DNA of 64,000 bases from Corynebacterium pollutisoli (GCF_900177745.1 NZ_FXAR01000009.1:20634-84633), one strand, 5' to 3'; counted from the first letter of the stretch, positions 7,448 through 17,567 are shown. The notes: a model not told the origin generated them from the letters alone. A program made the numbers and translations.

Positions 7448-9301
7448 TTGTCCGTCACAACCCGACGCGAGAAGGCGGGGTCCCAGCGGGCCTGGCCGAA
7501 GCGCGCGCTGGCGCTGTTCGCCCTGATCGTCGCCGTGGTGTGGGCGCTGGTGTTCTTCACCGGTGACCGCCAGGCCAGCCCGAAGCTGGGCATCGACCTG
7601 CAGGGCGGTACCCGCGTCACCCTCGTCCCGCAGGGCCAGGAGCCGACGCAGGACCAGCTGTCGCAGGCCCGCACCATCCTGGAGAACCGTGTCAACGGCA
7701 TGGGCGTCTCGGGTGCGAGCGTGGTCACGGACGGTAACACGCTGGTCATCACGGTCCCGGGCGAGGACACCTCCGAGGCCCGCGCCGTCGGCCAGACGTC
7801 GCAGCTGCTGTTCCGCCCGGTGGCCACCCCGGCGAACCCGGACATGGCCGCCCTGGGCGACGCGCTGGGGGAGATGGCCAACCGCTGGGTGGAGCTGGGC
7901 ATCATCACCACCGAGCAGGCCGAGGACTCCATCACCACGGTCATCGACGCAGTGAACAACCAGCAGCCGGAGGGCACCGACCCGGTCGAGGCACCGGAGG
8001 TCACCGCCACGCCGCTGCCGGAGCCGGCCAACTCGATCGAGTCGACGGAGCGTCGTCAGGAGATCACCGAGCAGCTGCGCACGGACCGTCAGTCGACGGA
8101 CCCGACCGTGCAGGCGGCGGCCAGCACCCTGCTGCGTTGCGACGCCCCGACCGACCCGCTCGCCGGCACCGACGACGCGGCCCTGCCGCTGGTCACCTGC
8201 GAGCCGGGCACCGGTCAGGTCTACCTGCTGGACCCGGCACCGCTGCTGTCCGGCATCACCGACGAGGACGGCCCGCGCCTGACGGGCAACGAGATCGACA
8301 CCGACCGCCCCATCACCGGCGGTTTCAACCCGGACTCGGGTCAGATGGAGATCAACTTCGCCTTCAAGACGGACGGCGCGAACTCCGGTTCCCAGACCTG
8401 GGCGGACCTCACCCGCGACTACCTGCAGCAGCAGGTGGCCATCACCCTGGACTCGCGCGTCATCTCCGCGCCGGTCATCCAGTCGGCGACTCCCTTCGGT
8501 TCGGCGACCTCCATCACGGGTAACTTCACCCAGGAGTCGGCGGCCGAGCTCGCCAACAATCTGCGCTACGGCGCGCTGCCGCTGTCGTTCGCCGGTGAGG
8601 ACGGCGAGCCGGGCGGCACCGCCCAGTCGGTGCCCGCCTCCCTCGGTGTGGCCTCGCTGCAGGCGGGTCTCATCGCCGGTGTCGTCGGCCTCATCCTCGT
8701 GGCGATCTTCGTGTTCGCCTACTACCGACTCTTCGGTTTCATCTCGCTGATCACCCTGTTCACCGCGGGTCTGCTGGTCTACGGCTCGCTCATCCTGCTG
8801 GGTCGCTGGATCGGCTACTCGCTGGACCTGTCCGGCGTCGCCGGCCTCATCATCGGTATCGGCACCACCGCCGACTCCTTCGTCGTGTTCTACGAGCGCG
8901 TCAAGGACGAGGTCCGCGAGGGCCGCACCTTCCGCTCCGCGGCGCAGCACGGCTGGGAGCGCGCGAAGCGCACCATCGTCACGGGCAACATGGTCACCCT
9001 CATCGGTGCGGTGGTCATCTACTTCCTCGCCGTTGGCGAGGTCAAGGGCTTCGCGTTCACGCTGGGCCTGACCACCGTGTTCGACCTGCTGGTCACGTTC
9101 CTGGTCACGGCGCCGCTCATGCTGCTTGCCGCCCGCAAGCCGTTCTTCGCCAAGCCCTCCGTCAACGGCATGGGCAAGGTGTTCGAGCTGGCCGCGCGCA
9201 ACCGTCGCGAAGCAGCGGCCGCCCCCACCAGCACAGGCAGCACCGCCAGCACTGCAGTCACCGCCAGCACTGCAGTCACCGCCACCCCGGAGGAGAAGTA
9301 G
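7448..9301 (+). CDS. secD: Protein translocase subunit SecD
   Basis: 617 aa from TTG 7448. SecD works with SecF to finish Sec export using the proton gradient. An N-terminal membrane helix (ALALFALIVAVVWALVFF) precedes the GIDLQGGTRV motif and a large periplasmic-side P1 domain. Five C-terminal helices carry GLIIGIGTTADSFVVFYERVKDEVREG, the SecD/SecF hallmark. I chose TTG 7448 because GGAGA lies eight bases upstream. A longer in-frame GTG at 7379 would add 23 residues, with AAA/ACA/GAT codons atypical of the gene. The C-terminus carries two copies of an 18-bp repeat (STAVTA). The stop abuts the secF ATG directly. Confidence 0.93.
   Translation: MSVTTRREKAGSQRAWPKRALALFALIVAVVWALVFFTGDRQASPKLGIDLQGGTRVTLVPQGQEPTQDQLSQARTILENRVNGMGVSGASVVTDGNTLVITVPGEDTSEARAVGQTSQLLFRPVATPANPDMAALGDALGEMANRWVELGIITTEQAEDSITTVIDAVNNQQPEGTDPVEAPEVTATPLPEPANSIESTERRQEITEQLRTDRQSTDPTVQAAASTLLRCDAPTDPLAGTDDAALPLVTCEPGTGQVYLLDPAPLLSGITDEDGPRLTGNEIDTDRPITGGFNPDSGQMEINFAFKTDGANSGSQTWADLTRDYLQQQVAITLDSRVISAPVIQSATPFGSATSITGNFTQESAAELANNLRYGALPLSFAGEDGEPGGTAQSVPASLGVASLQAGLIAGVVGLILVAIFVFAYYRLFGFISLITLFTAGLLVYGSLILLGRWIGYSLDLSGVAGLIIGIGTTADSFVVFYERVKDEVREGRTFRSAAQHGWERAKRTIVTGNMVTLIGAVVIYFLAVGEVKGFAFTLGLTTVFDLLVTFLVTAPLMLLAARKPFFAKPSVNGMGKVFELAARNRREAAAAPTSTGSTASTAVTASTAVTATPEEK
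9243..9278 (+). repeat. Tandem 18-bp repeat in the secD 3' end
   Basis: Two perfect copies of an 18-base unit beginning CCGCCAGCACTGCAG, at 9243-9260 and 9261-9278. They encode repeated STAVTA in the cytoplasmic tail. The length keeps frame, so copy-number changes would be tolerated. Confidence 0.85.
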
Positions 9302-10411
9302 ATGAGCAACGGCACTTTCAACCGTCTGTACACCGGTGAGGGCGGCGTCGACTTCATCGGCCGGTCGCGCCTGTGGTACTGGATCACCGCCGTGCTGCTG
9401 GTCATCTCGGTCGCGGCGATCGGCATCCGTGGTTTCGACCTCAGCATCGACTTCGAGGGCGGCACCAAGATGAACATGCCGGCCGGGGAGCTGGTCGTCG
9501 AGGAGGTCGAGGAGACCTTCGTCGAGGCCACCGGCGTCACCCCGGAGATCACGCAGATCGTCGGCGCCGGTGACTCCCGCACCCTGGAGATCAACTCGGA
9601 GCGTCTGACCACAGAGCAGATCGACAATGCCCGCGCCGCCATCTACGAGGAGCACCAGCCCCTCGACGCGCAGGGCCAGCCGTCCCCGGACGCGATCGGT
9701 GACTCCACGGTCTCCGAGTCGTGGGGTTCGACGATCACGCAGCGCATGCTCATCGCGATGGCCGTGTTCCTCGGCCTGGCGTTCCTCTACATCGCCTTCC
9801 GCCTGGAGAAGGAGATGGCGGCGGCGGCGATGATCGCCCTGCTGGTCGACGGCATCCTCATCGCCGGCATCTACGCGCTGTTCGGCTTCGAGGTGTCCCC
9901 GGCGTCGGTCATCGGTCTGCTCACGGTGCTGTCGTTCTCCATCTACGACACGGTCATCGTCTTCGACAAGGTGCGTGAGAACACCGCCGGCTACCTCAAT
10001 TCCCGACGTTCGACGTACGGGGAGGAGGCGAACCTGGCGGTCAACCAGACGGTCATGCGTTCCATCTCCACGTCGGTGATCTCGGCACTGCCGATCATCG
10101 CCCTCATGATCGTCGCGGTGTGGCTCATGGGTGTGGGCACCCTCAAGGACCTGGCGCTCATCCAGCTCATCGGCGTCGTCGAGGGCATCTTCTCCTCGAT
10201 CTTCCTGGCCACCCCGATCCTCGTGGGCCTGATGAACCGCCGCAAGGACACGAAGAAGCACAACCAGGAGGTAGCGGACTACCGCGCGGGCAAGCTCACC
10301 GACGAGAACCCGGTCGAGGGCGACGAGCTTGTCGACGCCGCCCCGAAGCGCACCGTCGCCGGACCGGACACCCCCGCTCCGGGCAGCACCTGGCGGCCGG
10401 GCCGCAGTTAG
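9302..10411 (+). CDS. secF: Protein translocase subunit SecF
   Basis: 369 aa. SecF is the partner of SecD in the membrane. It has an N-terminal helix (LWYWITAVLLVISVAAIGIRGF), the FEGGTKM motif, and a C-terminal five-helix domain with TVLSFSIYDTVIVFDKVREN at about 217-237, the conserved SecF signature. A ~55-residue charged tail with prolines follows the last helix, longer than in minimal SecF. The ATG directly follows the secD stop, so the two are co-translated. A new promoter appears just downstream. Confidence 0.95.
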   Translation: MSNGTFNRLYTGEGGVDFIGRSRLWYWITAVLLVISVAAIGIRGFDLSIDFEGGTKMNMPAGELVVEEVEETFVEATGVTPEITQIVGAGDSRTLEINSERLTTEQIDNARAAIYEEHQPLDAQGQPSPDAIGDSTVSESWGSTITQRMLIAMAVFLGLAFLYIAFRLEKEMAAAAMIALLVDGILIAGIYALFGFEVSPASVIGLLTVLSFSIYDTVIVFDKVRENTAGYLNSRRSTYGEEANLAVNQTVMRSISTSVISALPIIALMIVAVWLMGVGTLKDLALIQLIGVVEGIFSSIFLATPILVGLMNRRKDTKKHNQEVADYRAGKLTDENPVEGDELVDAAPKRTVAGPDTPAPGSTWRPGRS

Positions 10412-10435
10412 TGTTCTCCACCCCGGCGGACGGCA

Positions 10436-10441
10436 TATACT
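10436..10441 (+). promoter_or_regulatory. Probable -10 element upstream of the lipoprotein gene
   Basis: TATACT at 10436, about 60 bases before the GTG at 10501, matches the actinobacterial -10 pattern. The -35 region is not distinctive. This would let the lipoprotein-apt-rel genes be read independently of secDF. Confidence 0.45.
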
Positions 10442-10500
10442 GGGCAGATCATGATCCGGTGCTGGTATCTCCCGGGCCGGGGGACGGAGAAAGGCGAGAC

Positions 10501-12159
10501 GTGTCGAATCGGATGAAGTCGGGGGCCCGGGGTGTGGCCGCCGCCGTGGCGTTCGCGGTGGGTGCCTCCCTGCTGGTCGCCTGCTCCGAGGAGGGTGCGC
10601 AGCCGGCTGCCCCCGAGGAGGGGGCCGTCGCCAGCACCGATTTCTTCGGGTACCTGCTCGACACGACGCTGCCCACCTCGAACGCGGCGTCCCGGGTGGG
10701 CGCGTCGTCGAACACGGAGGCCCTGTCGGGTCGCCTTTATCCGGCGGTGTTCGTGCCGGGGCCGTCGGGGCAGATGATCCCCAACACGGATCTCGTGCAG
10801 ACGCAGGTGCTTCCCGGGGCGAACCGGCAGGTGGTCTACACGCTGGCGGAGGACGCCACGTACTCCGACGGTGTGCCGGTCACCTGCACGGATTTCCTGC
10901 TGCACTACAAGGCCGGTGTCCATGAGGGGCTCTTCGACTCCCACCTGCCGCAGACCGAGGAGGTTCTGCGGCTCGACTGCGAACCGGGGCAGAAGCGGTT
11001 CACCGTGGTGTTCAACGAGGAGGCGGGCGGCCGGTGGCGGCATCTCTTCGGCCCGGGTACCGTCCTGCCGGCGCATGCCGTGGCGGCGAAGGCGGGGCTG
11101 AGCGAGCAGGAGCTGCACACCGCGCTGCAGACCGATGACGTGGTCACCCTCGCGGAGGTGGCACCGATCTGGCGCGACGGTTTCGATCTCGCCTCCTTCG
11201 ATCCGCAGCTGCAGGTCACGTCCGGCCCCTTCGTCATCGACCGGGTGGGGGAGAGCGGGGAGGTCGTTCTCGTCCCCAACGAGCACTACTACGGCGATCA
11301 GCCGAACCTCGACACCATCGTCGTGTGGCCGCGTGGCACGGACGCGGCCGGGCTGCTCGCGGAGGATGCGCTGCGTATCGCCGATGTTCGCACCGCGGAG
11401 CCGACGTGGGTCAACCGCGACGACCCGACGAACACCCTCGACATCTCCGAGGCGGTGGGCGACCTGACGGACACGCTCATGCTCGGCGACCAGGGTGTGT
11501 TCGGCAGCCCGTGGGCCCGGGAGTCCTTCGCCGCGTGTGTGGATCACCGGGCGGTGGCGGAGGCGTCGTCACGCATCAGTGGGGTGGAGGTCCCGGCCGT
11601 GGGGCTGCACACGCTGCCGCACCACGATCCGTTGGCCCCGCTGCTGGCGGAGGTCGGCGATGCGCACCTGGGCACCGACATCCCGCGCGCGCAGGCGATG
11701 GCCGGGGCCACGGTGCGCATCGGTTACTCAGGCCCGGACGAGCGTAAGGCCGCCATGGTGGAGGCGATCCGCGTGTCGTGCGAGGAGGCCGGGATCACGG
11801 TCGTCGATGCGTCCGCGGAGGCGTCGACGCTGGCGGATGTCACCCGCATGGGTACCGGTCAGTGGGGTGAGCAGGTCTTCGTGGAGGGGGAGCTCGACGC
11901 GGTGCTCATGGCCGTCGACCCCATGGCGGAGTTCGGTGCGGCCTCGGCCCGGGCGAACTCGCTGCCGTATCTGCGGGAGCGGGAGGAGGAACTGTGGGAG
12001 TCCGTCCCGAGTATCCCCTTGTCGGCTCAACCCCGCCGATTCGTGATCGACCGCACAGTGGGTAACGTAGTGATGTACACAGGACTGGCCGGTATCGGCT
12101 GGAACATGGACCGATGGCTGAGCGAGGACGACGGTGCTGGAGCAGACGCAGATGAATAA
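10501..12159 (+). CDS. ABC-type peptide substrate-binding lipoprotein (family 5)
   Basis: 552 aa from GTG 10501; GGAGAAAGG sits about eight bases upstream, and an ATG four codons in is the alternative. A lipoprotein signal ends in LLVAC with the lipidated Cys at residue 28, so it should be anchored outside the membrane. The rest has the SBP_bac_5 pattern, such as [24 protein letters not shown], the usual opening of the peptide-binding fold. No permease or ATPase is adjacent. The position between secF and apt-rel matches the corresponding lipoprotein in mycobacteria and streptomycetes. Its ligand is unknown, and it may use a distant transporter. Its end overlaps the apt start. Confidence 0.88.
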   Translation: MSNRMKSGARGVAAAVAFAVGASLLVACSEEGAQPAAPEEGAVASTDFFGYLLDTTLPTSNAASRVGASSNTEALSGRLYPAVFVPGPSGQMIPNTDLVQTQVLPGANRQVVYTLAEDATYSDGVPVTCTDFLLHYKAGVHEGLFDSHLPQTEEVLRLDCEPGQKRFTVVFNEEAGGRWRHLFGPGTVLPAHAVAAKAGLSEQELHTALQTDDVVTLAEVAPIWRDGFDLASFDPQLQVTSGPFVIDRVGESGEVVLVPNEHYYGDQPNLDTIVVWPRGTDAAGLLAEDALRIADVRTAEPTWVNRDDPTNTLDISEAVGDLTDTLMLGDQGVFGSPWARESFAACVDHRAVAEASSRISGVEVPAVGLHTLPHHDPLAPLLAEVGDAHLGTDIPRAQAMAGATVRIGYSGPDERKAAMVEAIRVSCEEAGITVVDASAEASTLADVTRMGTGQWGEQVFVEGELDAVLMAVDPMAEFGAASARANSLPYLREREEELWESVPSIPLSAQPRRFVIDRTVGNVVMYTGLAGIGWNMDRWLSEDDGAGADADE

Positions 12160-12688
12160 GTACGGAAGCGCCCGCGAGGCGCTCTCCGCCCGGATCCGTT
12201 ACGTGCAGGACTGGCCGGAGGAGGGGATCCTCTTCGAGGATCTCACCCCGGTGCTGGCGGATGCGGATGCGTTCCAGATCGTCGTCGATGAGCTTGCCGA
12301 CGCCTGCGTCCGCCTCGGTGCCCAGATGATCGGCGGCCTCGACGCCCGTGGTTTCCTACTCGGCTCGGCCGTGGCCTACAAGCTGGGCCTGGGCATCCTG
12401 GCGATCCGTAAGAAGGGCAAGCTGCCGCCCCCGGTGGTCACCGAGGAGTACTCGCTGGAGTACGGCACCGCCGCCCTGGAGGTCCCGGAGGACGGCCAGG
12501 AGCTGGAGGGGGTGCGGATCGTGCTGGTGGACGACGTCCTCGCGACCGGTGGCACCCTCGTCGCCGCCCGGAAGCTCATCGAGCACTGCGGCGGTGAGGT
12601 CGTGGGCAACGTCGTCGTCCTGGAGGTGGCGGAGCTCGGCGGGCGCGAGCGCCTGGCCGATCTGCCGCTGGTGGTGATCAACGAATGA
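12134..12688 (+). CDS. apt: Adenine phosphoribosyltransferase
   Basis: 184 aa from GTG 12134, preceded by GCGAGGA; an ATG at 12152 ([11 protein letters not shown]) would give 178 aa and is nearly as likely. The enzyme converts adenine and PRPP to AMP in purine salvage. The PRPP-binding loop is [18 protein letters not shown] (about 131-148), and the family features [14 protein letters not shown] and [14 protein letters not shown] are present. It overlaps the lipoprotein gene by 26 bases and the rel start by four (ATGA), so translation is coupled on both sides. Adenine salvage placed beside (p)ppGpp synthesis is the usual actinobacterial order. Confidence 0.94.
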   Translation: MLEQTQMNKYGSAREALSARIRYVQDWPEEGILFEDLTPVLADADAFQIVVDELADACVRLGAQMIGGLDARGFLLGSAVAYKLGLGILAIRKKGKLPPPVVTEEYSLEYGTAALEVPEDGQELEGVRIVLVDDVLATGGTLVAARKLIEHCGGEVVGNVVVLEVAELGGRERLADLPLVVINE

Positions 12689-14970
12689 CCGACCGCAACC
12701 GGAACCGCTCCAACGTCGGCGTGCGCGGGATGTCGGCCCGCCTGGCGCGGTCGCTGACCGGCACCCGGGCGAAGACGAACCCGGTGCTCGACCCGTTGCT
12801 GTCGATCCACCGCCAGTTCCACCCGCGGGCCGACGCCGAGCTGCTGTCCCGGGCCTATGATCTGGCGGAGACCCTCCACGAGGGCGTGTTCCGTAAGTCG
12901 GGGGACCCCTACATCACGCACCCGCTGGCGGTGGCCACCATCGCCGCGGAGATCGGCATGGACACCACCACACTCGTCGCGGCGCTGCTGCACGACACGG
13001 TGGAGGACACCGACTACTCCCTCGAGCAGCTCACCGACGACTTCGGGGCCGAGGTCGCCCGCCTCGTCGACGGGGTGACCAAGCTGGACAAGGTCGCCCT
13101 GGGCGCGGCCGCCGAGGCGGAGACCATCCGCAAGATGATCGTCGCCATGGCGCAGGATCCGCGCGTCCTGGTGATCAAGGTGGCCGACCGCCTGCACAAC
13201 ATGCGCACCATGCGTTTCCTCCCGCCGGAGAAGCAGGCGAAGAAGGCCCGCCAGACCCTCGAGGTCATCGCCCCGCTGGCGCACCGCCTCGGAATGGCGA
13301 GTGTGAAGTGGGAGCTGGAGGACCTGTCGTTCGCCATCCTCTACCCGAAGAAGTACGACGAGATCGTCCGTCTCGTCGCCGACCGGGCCCCCTCGCGTGA
13401 TCGCGCGCTCAAGGAGATCGTCACCCAGGTGACCACCGCCCTGCGCGACAACAACATCGAGGCCGAGGTCATGGGCCGCCCGAAGCACTACTGGTCGATC
13501 TACCAGAAGATGATCGTCCGGGGCCGCGACTTCGACGAGATCTTCGACCTGGTGGGTATCCGCATCCTCGTCGACAACGTCAACAACTGCTACGCCGCCA
13601 TCGGAGTCGTCCACTCCCTGTACTCGGCGCTGCCGGGACGTTTCAAGGACTACATCTCGTCCCCGCGTTTCGGCGTGTACCAGTCGCTGCACACCACGGT
13701 CATGGCCCTGCAGGGTCGTCCCCTCGAGGTGCAGGTGCGCACGCACGAGATGCACTACAACGCCGAGTTCGGCGTCGCCGCGCACTGGCGCTACAAGGAG
13801 ACGAAGGGCTCCCACAAGGGTGACCGCGAGGAGGTCGACCAGATGGCGTGGATGCGCCAGCTGCTCGACTGGCAGAAGGAGGCCGCGGACCCCAACGAGT
13901 TCCTTGACTCCCTGCGCTACGATCTCACGGCCAAGCAGATCTTCGTGTTCACCCCCAAAGGTGACGTGGTCAACCTACCGGCCGAATCCACCCCGGTGGA
14001 CTTCGCGTACGCGGTGCACACCGAGGTCGGCCACCGCTGCATCGGAGCCAAGGTCAACGGCAAGCTCGTGGCCCTGGAGTCGGCGCTGAAGTCCGGCGAC
14101 CGCGTCGAGGTGTTCACGTCCAAGGACCAGAATGCGGGTCCGTCGCGCGACTGGCAGAACTTCGTCGTGTCCCCGCGGGCCAAGGCGAAGATCCGCCAGT
14201 GGTTCGCCAAGGAGCGCCGCGAGGAGCATCTCGACGCCGGCCGCGACGCCCTCGCCGCCGAGGTGCAGCGCGGCGGCCTGCCCATGCACCGCCTGTTCAC
14301 CGCGCAGTCGATGAAGACGGTGGCGACGCAGCTGCACTACCCGGACGTCGACGCCCTCTACACCGCCATCGGGGCGGGCAGCGTCTCCGCGCAGCACGTG
14401 GCCAACCAGCTCATGGCCGCGTTCGGCGACCAGGACGACGCCGTCGACGCCCTCGCCGCGCGCACCCCGATCTCCGAGATCATCAGTTCCCGCGCCCAGG
14501 CGAAGGACTCCGAGACGGGCACCGGCGTGCTCGTTGAGGGGAGCCCGGACGTCATGGCGAAGATGGCCAAGTGCTGCCAGCCGGTCCCGGGCGACGAGAT
14601 CTTCGGTTTCGTCACCCGCGGCGGGGGAGTGTCCGTCCACCGGGCGGACTGCACGAACGCCGAGAAGCTGCGGCAGGAGCCGGAGCGGCTCATCGACGTC
14701 GCCTGGGCCACCACGGGTCTGTCCGGCGGGGCCTTCGCCGCGACGCTACAGGTCGAGGCGCTCGACCGCCAGGGCCTGCTCTTCGAAATCACCCGGGTAT
14801 TCAGCGACCAGAAGCTCTCGGTCATGTCGATGAATTCGCAGGCGACCGACGACCACATCGCGACCATCCGGATGACGTTCTCGGTCTCCGACACCAAACA
14901 GCTCGGCCAGCTGCTCACGACGCTGCGCAACACCGAGGGAGTGTTCGACGTCTACCGCGTGACCGCCTGA
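12685..14970 (+). CDS. rel: Bifunctional (p)ppGpp synthetase/hydrolase Rel
   Basis: 761 aa. It makes and breaks the stringent-response alarmone on the ribosome. Domains in order: HD hydrolase (about 60-200, with LLHDTVEDT near residue 100), synthetase (about 250-380, [17 protein letters not shown] and [24 protein letters not shown]), TGS (about 411-475, [32 protein letters not shown]), a zinc-finger/helical region ([15 protein letters not shown]), and a C-terminal ACT domain ([22 protein letters not shown]). The intact HD residues indicate a working hydrolase. The start overlaps apt by four bases. Confidence 0.97.
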   Translation: MTDRNRNRSNVGVRGMSARLARSLTGTRAKTNPVLDPLLSIHRQFHPRADAELLSRAYDLAETLHEGVFRKSGDPYITHPLAVATIAAEIGMDTTTLVAALLHDTVEDTDYSLEQLTDDFGAEVARLVDGVTKLDKVALGAAAEAETIRKMIVAMAQDPRVLVIKVADRLHNMRTMRFLPPEKQAKKARQTLEVIAPLAHRLGMASVKWELEDLSFAILYPKKYDEIVRLVADRAPSRDRALKEIVTQVTTALRDNNIEAEVMGRPKHYWSIYQKMIVRGRDFDEIFDLVGIRILVDNVNNCYAAIGVVHSLYSALPGRFKDYISSPRFGVYQSLHTTVMALQGRPLEVQVRTHEMHYNAEFGVAAHWRYKETKGSHKGDREEVDQMAWMRQLLDWQKEAADPNEFLDSLRYDLTAKQIFVFTPKGDVVNLPAESTPVDFAYAVHTEVGHRCIGAKVNGKLVALESALKSGDRVEVFTSKDQNAGPSRDWQNFVVSPRAKAKIRQWFAKERREEHLDAGRDALAAEVQRGGLPMHRLFTAQSMKTVATQLHYPDVDALYTAIGAGSVSAQHVANQLMAAFGDQDDAVDALAARTPISEIISSRAQAKDSETGTGVLVEGSPDVMAKMAKCCQPVPGDEIFGFVTRGGGVSVHRADCTNAEKLRQEPERLIDVAWATTGLSGGAFAATLQVEALDRQGLLFEITRVFSDQKLSVMSMNSQATDDHIATIRMTFSVSDTKQLGQLLTTLRNTEGVFDVYRVTA

Positions 14971-15031
14971 CCCGCGGGTTCCCCCGGAACCTGCCGGACC
15001 CGGCCCGCGGCGGTGACTAGGGTGGGGTGGC

Positions 15032-15556
15032 GTGGAACGATTCCTCGACGAACTGCTCATCGAACCGTGGCGCATCCCGGTCATCATCGCGACGGCCACG
15101 GGCATCTACCTCGGCTTCATGGTCCTGGCCAAGCTCTTCGGCTCCCGGATCCTGCTGGCGATGACCGCCTCCGACGCCGTGATCATCATCATGTTCGGCG
15201 CGGTCGCCGGCCGCGTCATCATCGGCCATCCGCCGACGCTCGCCGCGGGCCTGCTCGGCCTGGCCTCCCTCATGGTGCTCGAGGCCGCGTTCGGCACCCT
15301 GCGCCGCTTCACGGGCTGGGGGAGACTGCTCAACCGTCGCCCCGTGCTCGTCGTCTCCGAGGGGACGATGCTTCTCGACGCCATGCGTACCGCCCACCTC
15401 AGCCGCACTGACGTGCTCACCGCCGTGCGCCGCGCGGGCCTGGGCTCCCTGTCCCAGGTGCAGGCGATGGTGTTCGAGCCGACCGGCACGATGTCGGTCA
15501 TCCGGACCGGCCAGCCGCTCGACCCGGAGGTCCTGCGCGGCGTGCGGGGCGCCTGA
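15032..15556 (+). CDS. DUF421/YetF-family membrane protein
   Basis: 174 aa from GTG 15032. Three hydrophobic helices occupy about residues 15-90 (IPVIIATATGIYLGFMVLAKLFG, SDAVIIIMFGAVAGRVIIG, LAAGLLGLASLMVLEAAFG). A soluble domain follows (RPVLVVSEGTMLLDAMRTAHLSRTDVLTAVRRAGLGSLSQVQAMVFEPTGTMSVI), which is the diagnostic DUF421 pattern. Its role is unknown; the Bacillus relatives are linked to spore and stress envelope functions. The gene stands alone, 61 bp after rel and followed by a strong hairpin. Confidence 0.85.
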   Translation: MERFLDELLIEPWRIPVIIATATGIYLGFMVLAKLFGSRILLAMTASDAVIIIMFGAVAGRVIIGHPPTLAAGLLGLASLMVLEAAFGTLRRFTGWGRLLNRRPVLVVSEGTMLLDAMRTAHLSRTDVLTAVRRAGLGSLSQVQAMVFEPTGTMSVIRTGQPLDPEVLRGVRGA

Positions 15557-15575
15557 ACACCCGGCGGAATCGACA

Positions 15576-15612
15576 CAGGCCGCCGTCCCCGGTGAGCGGG
15601 GAGGGCGGCCTG
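15576..15612. terminator. Hairpin between convergent genes
   Basis: 15-base arms (15576-15590 and 15598-15612) with one mismatch and a 7-base loop, GC-rich. It lies between the DUF421 gene and the convergent small secreted-protein gene, so it can stop transcription from both sides. Confidence 0.75.
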
Positions 15613-15642
15613 GTGAACTGGCGGTGAACCGCAGCAGCCGTC

Positions 15643-15942
15643 TTAGCCGTTGATGCGCTGGATGAAGAGGAATGCGGCGGACAGGGCGCTGATGATGGCG
15701 GTGAAGACGCCGATCCAGCTCGTCATCTGGTCCGGATCGCTGGAGAGATCCTCAGTCTTCTCTTTGTCCTTCTTCTCGGTGGTGGTCGAAGAGCCCTCGG
15801 AGGACAGAGCCGGCGCCTGCGTAGTCGTGGTGGCGGTGGTGGTCTCGCTGCTCTGAGCGAAAGCCGGAGCGGAGAGGCCGGCGGTGGTCAGGGCGACGGA
15901 GGTGGCAACGGCGGCAATGGCCTTGCGGGAGAAGAGCTTCAT
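15643..15942 (-). CDS. Small secreted/membrane-anchored protein, Corynebacterium-type
   Basis: 99 aa. I start it at the ATG ending at 15942; the frame stays open upstream, but only because of antisense GC bias. The first 29 residues are a signal peptide (MKLFSRKA, then a hydrophobic core, ending PAFA before Gln30). A Thr/Ser- and Lys/Glu-rich linker follows (about 31-72), and a C-terminal hydrophobic helix (WIGVFTAIISALSAAFLFI) ends in QRING. So it should cross the membrane and stay tethered by its C-terminus. No enzyme motif is seen. The upstream 140 bp are relatively AT-rich, consistent with its own promoter. I do not recognise a named family. Confidence 0.65.
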   Translation of the reverse strand: MKLFSRKAIAAVATSVALTTAGLSAPAFAQSSETTTATTTTQAPALSSEGSSTTTEKKDKEKTEDLSSDPDQMTSWIGVFTAIISALSAAFLFIQRING

Positions 15943-16088
15943 GGGAATACCAGTTCCTTGGCGTGAAGGGAGTTTCTGAACAGACCACACCTTAACCCGT
16001 GGATTAAAGTTACGCAACAATTTCATCACAGAAAACGCCCCCGGTTCACAGGGAACCGGGAGCGTTGACAGCGTGCGTCGAGAAGCTC

Positions 16089-16934
16089 CTATCCGACGGT
16101 GGCGGTCTCGATGCGGACCTCCTCGGCGGGCGCGCCGTCGGCGGCACCGCCCTCGACACCCGCCTCGGCGATGGAGTCGAGGGTGGCCAGGCCCTCCTCG
16201 GAGATCTGGCCGAAGTAGGTGTAGTCCGGGGCCAGCGGGGAATCCTCGTAGTTGAGGAAGAACTGGGAACCGTTGGTGTCCGGGCCGGCGTTGGCCATGG
16301 CGATGGAGCCGCGCGGGTAGATCACCGGGGAGGTGGCGGGGCCGTCGAGCTCGTCGGTCGGGTACTCGTTGGCGAACTGGAAGCCCGGGCCGCCGGCACC
16401 GGAACCGGACGGGTCGCCGCACTGGAGGACGTGGATGCCGGAGGTGGTGAGGCGGTGGCAGACGGTGTCGTCGTAGTAGCCCTCGGAGGCGAGGTGCTCG
16501 ATGACGTTGACGGTGCAGGGGGCGACGGAGCGGTCGAGCTCCATGCCGATCGGGCCCTGGGTGGTGTCGAGGGTGACGGTGACGGTGCCCTCGGTGGGAA
16601 TGTTCTCGGTGGCCGGGGTGGAGACCTCGCGGGAGGCGTCGCCGGCTTCCGGGTACTCGCAGGTGACCGTGGCCGGGAGTGCCTCGGCGCGGGCCATGGT
16701 CAGCGGCTCCATCTCCGGGGTCTCGGCGGTGGTCGTGGTCTCCTCGTCCGCGGTGATCTGCTCCTCGCTGTCGCGGGTGGCGAGGAACCAGATGCCGGCG
16801 ACGATGGCCAGGATCACGACGGCAGCCGCGACACCGATCTTCAGCGGGCGGGACTTCTCGGCGCGGTCGCGGGATTTCAGTTCGCGGTCAAGCTGGGCGA
16901 GAGCATCCTCGCCGCGTTTCCTGTTGTCGGTCAC
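16089..16934 (-). CDS. Membrane-anchored cyclophilin-type peptidyl-prolyl isomerase
   Basis: 281 aa. An N-terminal charged cytosolic segment (NRKRGEDALAQLDRELKSRDR) precedes one membrane helix (about 36-53), a Thr/Glu-rich linker, and then a cyclophilin domain at about 110-281. Cyclophilin signatures include YYDDTVCHRL, GAGGPGFQFANEY, GSIAMANAGPDTNGSQFFLNY and TYFGQI. The catalytic Arg equivalent is in the CHRL motif. It should fold secreted proteins on the outer face of the membrane. A similar gene lies beside rel and hisS in mycobacteria. It is divergent from tpx. Confidence 0.9.
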   Translation of the reverse strand: MTDNRKRGEDALAQLDRELKSRDRAEKSRPLKIGVAAAVVILAIVAGIWFLATRDSEEQITADEETTTTAETPEMEPLTMARAEALPATVTCEYPEAGDASREVSTPATENIPTEGTVTVTLDTTQGPIGMELDRSVAPCTVNVIEHLASEGYYDDTVCHRLTTSGIHVLQCGDPSGSGAGGPGFQFANEYPTDELDGPATSPVIYPRGSIAMANAGPDTNGSQFFLNYEDSPLAPDYTYFGQISEEGLATLDSIAEAGVEGGAADGAPAEEVRIETATVG

Positions 16935-17055
16935 CGGGGACTCTTCCTGACGTAGTCGGACATGTACGGTCAGTCAGTCTAACCGGCGGGGTGCGGCGGT
17001 GGTGCGGCGGTGGTGCGTCGTGGCGCGGTGTGGTGGAGATCTCTATTGTGGGGGC

Positions 17056-17553
17056 ATGGCTAACGTCACCTTCAAGAACGAGTCCACCTCCACCTCCGGC
17101 GAGCTGCCGGCCGTCGGCGACCAGCTCCCCGATTTCACCCTCGTCGGCACCGATCTGTCTGAGATCACCCCGGCCGACCTCGCGGGCAACCGGGTCGTGC
17201 TCAACATCTTCCCGTCCCTGGACACCGGCGTGTGCGCGGCGTCCGTCCGTGAGTTCAACAAGCGCGCCACCTCCCTGGACAACACCGTCGTCCTGGGCGT
17301 GTCCCAGGACCTGCCCTTCGCGCACGGCCGTTTCTGCTCCGCCGAGGGCATCGACAACGTGACCACCGGCTCCACCTTCCGCTCCTCCTTCGGTGAGGAT
17401 TACGGCCTCACCCTGCAGGGTTCCCCGCTGCAGGGCCTCCTGGCCCGCGCGGTCGTCGTCGCCGACGAGAACGGCAAGGTCGTCCACACCCAGCTCGTCG
17501 ACGAGATCACCGACGAGCCGGATTACGACGCTGCCGTCAACGCCCTGTCCTAG
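17056..17553 (+). CDS. tpx: Thiol peroxidase (2-Cys peroxiredoxin)
   Basis: 165 aa from ATG 17056, with GGGGG just upstream; an in-frame extension upstream is not credible. It reduces hydrogen peroxide and organic hydroperoxides using thioredoxin. The peroxidatic Cys is in [17 protein letters not shown] (about 54-70) and the resolving Cys in HGRFCSAEG near residue 95, the Tpx spacing. [10 protein letters not shown] opens the thioredoxin fold. A single-gene unit, divergent from the cyclophilin gene. Confidence 0.95.
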   Translation: MANVTFKNESTSTSGELPAVGDQLPDFTLVGTDLSEITPADLAGNRVVLNIFPSLDTGVCAASVREFNKRATSLDNTVVLGVSQDLPFAHGRFCSAEGIDNVTTGSTFRSSFGEDYGLTLQGSPLQGLLARAVVVADENGKVVHTQLVDEITDEPDYDAAVNALS

Positions 17554-17567
17554 ACTTTTACCCCTCC

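Noticed and set aside
7445..10261. Long open frame on the minus strand opposite secD-secF (also 34353-37175, 38897-41287 and 58541-61258)
   Set aside because: These are mirror frames of GC-rich coding genes: composition is dominated by Gly, Arg, Val, Asp and Glu without domains, and each lies exactly opposite a well-identified gene.
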